Below are positions 61,924-64,000 of a DNA stretch of 64,000 nucleotides, piece after piece (positions within the stretch are counted from its first letter, which is position 1; each line of letters opens with the position of its first letter). Source of the stretch: Gemmatimonadota bacterium (lineage in GTDB: Bacteria; Gemmatimonadota; Gemmatimonadetes; Gemmatimonadales; Gemmatimonadaceae); contig DAHUXM010000034.1 of NCBI GenBank assembly GCA_027307165.1, positions 432,757 to 496,756 of the forward strand, in the 5' to 3' direction. The position numbers and the translations under genes are program-made. The notes under the pieces were generated by a model. That model was given only the letters and a program-made list of their open reading frames with translations, was not told the DNA's origin and searched no databases.

Positions 61924-62635
61924 TTCCGAAGTGGCGGTGCGTGGCGAAGAGCAGATGCGGCCAGTGTCCATCGAGCGCGGCGTCTCGCCGTATGCAGAGG
62001 GGTCCTGTCTCATCTCCTTTGGAATGACGAAGGTGCTCTGCGCCGTATCGATCGAGGACAGCGTGCCGTCGTGGCGGCGCGGGCGCGGCGAGGGCTGGTT
62101 GACTGCGGAGTACGCAATGCTCCCGCGTGCAACGCGCACGCGCACCTCCCGGGAGCGCGAGAAGATCGGCGGGCGTACGCAGGAGATTCAGAGATTGATC
62201 GGCCGATCGATTCGGGCGATGCTGGACGACTTCAAATTTGGCGAGTTCACGCTCAAGCTCGACTGCGACGTCATTCAGGCGGACGGCGGAACGCGCACTG
62301 CGGCGATTACTGGCGCGGCCGTTGCAGCGATTGACGCCTTCGACTGGATGGTCGCGCAGGGCAAGATCCCGGTCTCCCCGATCCGTCGGCGCGTTGCAGC
62401 GGTGAGCGTCGGCGTGATCGACGGAGTGGCGCGCCTGGATCTCGATTACGAGCAGGACGTGCGTGCGGAAGTGGACATGAACGTGGTCATGAGCTCCGAA
62501 GGCAAGTACGTGGAGGTGCAGGGCACCGGTGAGCACGGCACGTTCGATCGTGTTCAGCTCGATCGGTTGCTCGAGCTCGCCACGCGCGGCATCGCCGAGC
62601 TTACGGAGCGACAGACAGTGGCACTCGGCCGGTGA
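61916..62635 (+). CDS. rph: Ribonuclease PH
   Basis: RNase PH trims tRNA 3' ends by phosphorolysis. The 239-residue protein has [57 protein letters not shown] and [21 protein letters not shown] 61916 gives a normal length; ATG 61955 is an in-frame alternative. Neither tRNA gene in this window encodes CCA, consistent with a need for 3' processing. The stop overlaps rdgB by GTGA. Confidence 0.95.
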   Translation: MGSSEVAVRGEEQMRPVSIERGVSPYAEGSCLISFGMTKVLCAVSIEDSVPSWRRGRGEGWLTAEYAMLPRATRTRTSREREKIGGRTQEIQRLIGRSIRAMLDDFKFGEFTLKLDCDVIQADGGTRTAAITGAAVAAIDAFDWMVAQGKIPVSPIRRRVAAVSVGVIDGVARLDLDYEQDVRAEVDMNVVMSSEGKYVEVQGTGEHGTFDRVQLDRLLELATRGIAELTERQTVALGR

Positions 62636-63255
62636 CGACGCGCGCCATCATCGCGACACGCAATCCAGGGAAATTGCGCGAGCTCCGTGGCATCTTCGCC
62701 CGCACCGCATTCCAGATCACCGATCTCACCGAGGCCGGCGTGACCGAAGCAGACGACGAAGATTCCATCGAGTCGTGGGAGACGTTCGAGGAGAATGCGC
62801 TCGCCAAGGCGCAGTACTTCTACCGACGAACCGGCCTTCCCACCTTCGCCGACGACTCCGGACTTGCAGTCGACGTGCTGGGAGGGCGCCCGGGCGTGCG
62901 CAGCAAGCGCTACTCGGGACGCGCGGATCTCACCGGCAAATCGCTCGACGCTGCGAACAACGCGACGCTGTTGGGGCAGCTGCGACGTATGAACGCGCTG
63001 CCGGCGACGGCGTCGTTCATCTGTGCCGCAGCCTACGTCGATGGCGACCGTGCAGTCGTGCGAACCGGGACCACCGCCGGCCTGATAGTCCCGCAGCCGC
63101 GCGGCTTCAGCGGATTCGGTTACGACCCGCACTTCGTGTCACAGGAGCTGCAGCAGACCTTCGGCGAGGCGTCGGACGAGGACAAGGAGCGGATCGGCCA
63201 TCGGGGCCGCGCCTTCAGGTCGCTGCTCGAGGTGCTTTCCGGAGAAAACGCCTGA
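62632..63255 (+). CDS. rdgB: RdgB/HAM1-family XTP/dITP pyrophosphatase
   Basis: The 207-residue house-cleaning enzyme hydrolyses ITP, dITP and XTP to monophosphates. It has [24 protein letters not shown], the [20 protein letters not shown] motif and FGYDPHF. The rph-rdgB pairing is widely conserved. It is the last intact protein gene in the window. Confidence 0.95.
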   Translation: MTTRAIIATRNPGKLRELRGIFARTAFQITDLTEAGVTEADDEDSIESWETFEENALAKAQYFYRRTGLPTFADDSGLAVDVLGGRPGVRSKRYSGRADLTGKSLDAANNATLLGQLRRMNALPATASFICAAAYVDGDRAVVRTGTTAGLIVPQPRGFSGFGYDPHFVSQELQQTFGEASDEDKERIGHRGRAFRSLLEVLSGENA

Positions 63256-63296
63256 GCGTTGCCGTAACCGTCCGACCCCGACTAAGTTCATTGACT

Positions 63297-63370
63297 CGGG
63301 GCGTAGCGTAGCCCGGTATCGCGCCTGCTTTGGGAGCAGGAGGTCGCCAGTTCGAATCTGGCCGCCCCGA
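63297..63370 (+). tRNA. tRNA-Pro (anticodon TGG)
   Basis: The acceptor stem CGGGGCG pairs with CGCCCCG. The anticodon stem CCTGC/GCAGG encloses TTTGGGA, giving anticodon TGG. The T arm has AGTTCGAATCT. CCA is not encoded; the discriminator A is followed by CTA. The gene directly abuts an integrase remnant. Confidence 0.95.
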
Positions 63371-63374
63371 CTAT

Positions 63375-64000
63375 CTAAGTGCTTACCCCGCATCGGTTTA
63401 CGGTGCGGGGTTTTGGATTACCGGAACCGCTGTGTCTACCTGTGGGCCTAGTTGTACCGTGAACGTGTACCCAGTGGCCCTTCCGGTACCGTCTGGCTCG
63501 ACCCGTCTGAGCCTTAGCCGTGACCTTCCGCGGCTCATGGACAACGGCAAGCATCGTCGCATGGTCGCCGTGCTGATAGCAGCGGAGCAAGGTGCCCGTG
63601 TCGGACCATCCGCCGGCGGCCGCTACGTCAACATCCGAGAGCTGCTTTGTGGCGCTGGCCTAACTGCGCCGGTACGCATGCCACAGAGGCGGCAGCTTGG
63701 CCTGCTTCTCTGCCTTCTCAAGGTAATCCGCGAACACGTGCAGACTCATTGCCTTGGGAGGATCACTAGGGTCGGCGAATAGATGCCCGAACCGAACGTC
63801 AGTGCTCACCATCTAGGCCTTGATCTCATTCGAGAGAACGGTTGACATGGGTGCAATCCATTTCTCGCCTTTCTTGTCCGGTTCAGCTCGCCAGGTAATG
63901 ACTTCCTTTGCCAAGTCCACATCGGCGCAATCGAGCTTGCTTATGGTCCCCAAACGTCTCCCGGTACCCTCAGCGGTCACCAGCGCTAGGTCCACTTTGG
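63375..64000 (-). pseudogene. Tyrosine-recombinase integrase, decayed, with two in-frame TAG stops (partial)
   Basis: Reading leftward from the window edge, one frame gives an integrase catalytic domain: EGTGRRLGTISKLDCADVDL holds the first arginine, then after a TAG at 63813-63815 comes LPPLWHAYRRS with the H-x-x-R box. A second TAG at 63660-63662 sits where relatives have Trp, followed by LSDVDVAAAGGW and LLRCYQHGDHAT with the catalytic Tyr. The frame is unbroken apart from the two amber codons. The true C-terminus is unclear; the frame runs on to 63375, 5 bp from tRNA-Pro. The N-terminal part lies outside the window. Confidence 0.85.
63385..63414 (+). terminator. Terminator after tRNA-Pro
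   Basis: ACCCCGCATCG (63385-63395) pairs with CGGTGCGGGGT (63401-63411) around GTTTA, with one T-G wobble, and ends in TTTT. It lies 14 bp after the tRNA and within the antisense integrase tail. Confidence 0.75.

Noticed and set aside
63330..63782. Plus-strand 150-residue open frame after tRNA-Pro
   Set aside because: It is antisense to the integrase catalytic domain, which explains the sequence much better.

Overview
The window is a GC-rich, gene-dense chromosomal segment of a diderm bacterium. Envelope genes (an LpxH-type phosphoesterase, an LptE-like lipoprotein, a heptose-phosphate adenylyltransferase, secreted and barrel-like proteins) imply lipopolysaccharide and an outer membrane. RNase Y, Rex, a split RsbV/RsbW/RsbU set and the gene order suggest a non-proteobacterial lineage; my best guess, from gene content only, is Gemmatimonadota. 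Almost everything is housekeeping, packed into long runs joined by ATGA, GTGA or TGATG overlaps.

Layout. 1-10.6 kb: YqeY tail, a DUF486 membrane protein, then mutS2-dnaG-recJ-rsmD-coaD and a phosphotransacetylase-like gene leading into a three-gene partner-switching module. 10.6-15 kb: rsmA, then rex (minus strand) divergent from arginine deiminase with a textbook Rex box at the rex start, a DnaQ-like exonuclease and an MBL hydrolase. 15-20.5 kb: infC-rpmI-rplT, pheS-pheT, a coiled-coil protein and zapA. 20.5-29.8 kb: rny, folD, xseA, xseB, ispA, dxs, nadK, recN. 29.8-30.6 kb: a non-coding region built from three repeat families arranged as nested inverted repeats. 30.6-36.3 kb: accessory genes (secreted barrel-like protein, glycosidase-like protein, tRNA-Leu, a Rad52-like annealase with a zinc ribbon and an SSB-like tail, two unknowns). 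36.4-44.1 kb: a lysine/diaminopimelate operon running into aroA and cmk. 44.2-54.5 kb: rimP-nusA-ylxQ-infB-rbfA-truB-ribF-secD-secF-tatD. 54.5-63.3 kb: small unknowns, ridA, murI, lpxH (minus), a thioesterase, a HEAT-cyclophilin fusion, lipoproteins, rfaE2, rph and rdgB. 63.3-64 kb: tRNA-Pro followed at once by a decayed tyrosine integrase that runs off the window end.

How it works together. The translation and RNA genes (infC operon, nusA-infB operon, rny, rph, rbfA, truB, rsmA, rsmD) sit behind leader hairpins that look like intrinsic terminators or attenuators. The dap operon supplies meso-diaminopimelate and lysine by the succinylase route. dxs-ispA feed isoprenoid synthesis and murI, lpxH, lptE and rfaE2 feed the envelope.

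Most interesting items: the nested quasi-palindromic repeat locus and its dispersed 51-bp hairpin family; the annealase with an SSB-like tail; apparent ATC start codons of rsmA and infC; three unusually compact proteins (Pta, Cmk, RimP); and the integrase with two in-frame TAG codons beside tRNA-Pro. I found no CRISPR array, no intact mobile element and no clear defence system.
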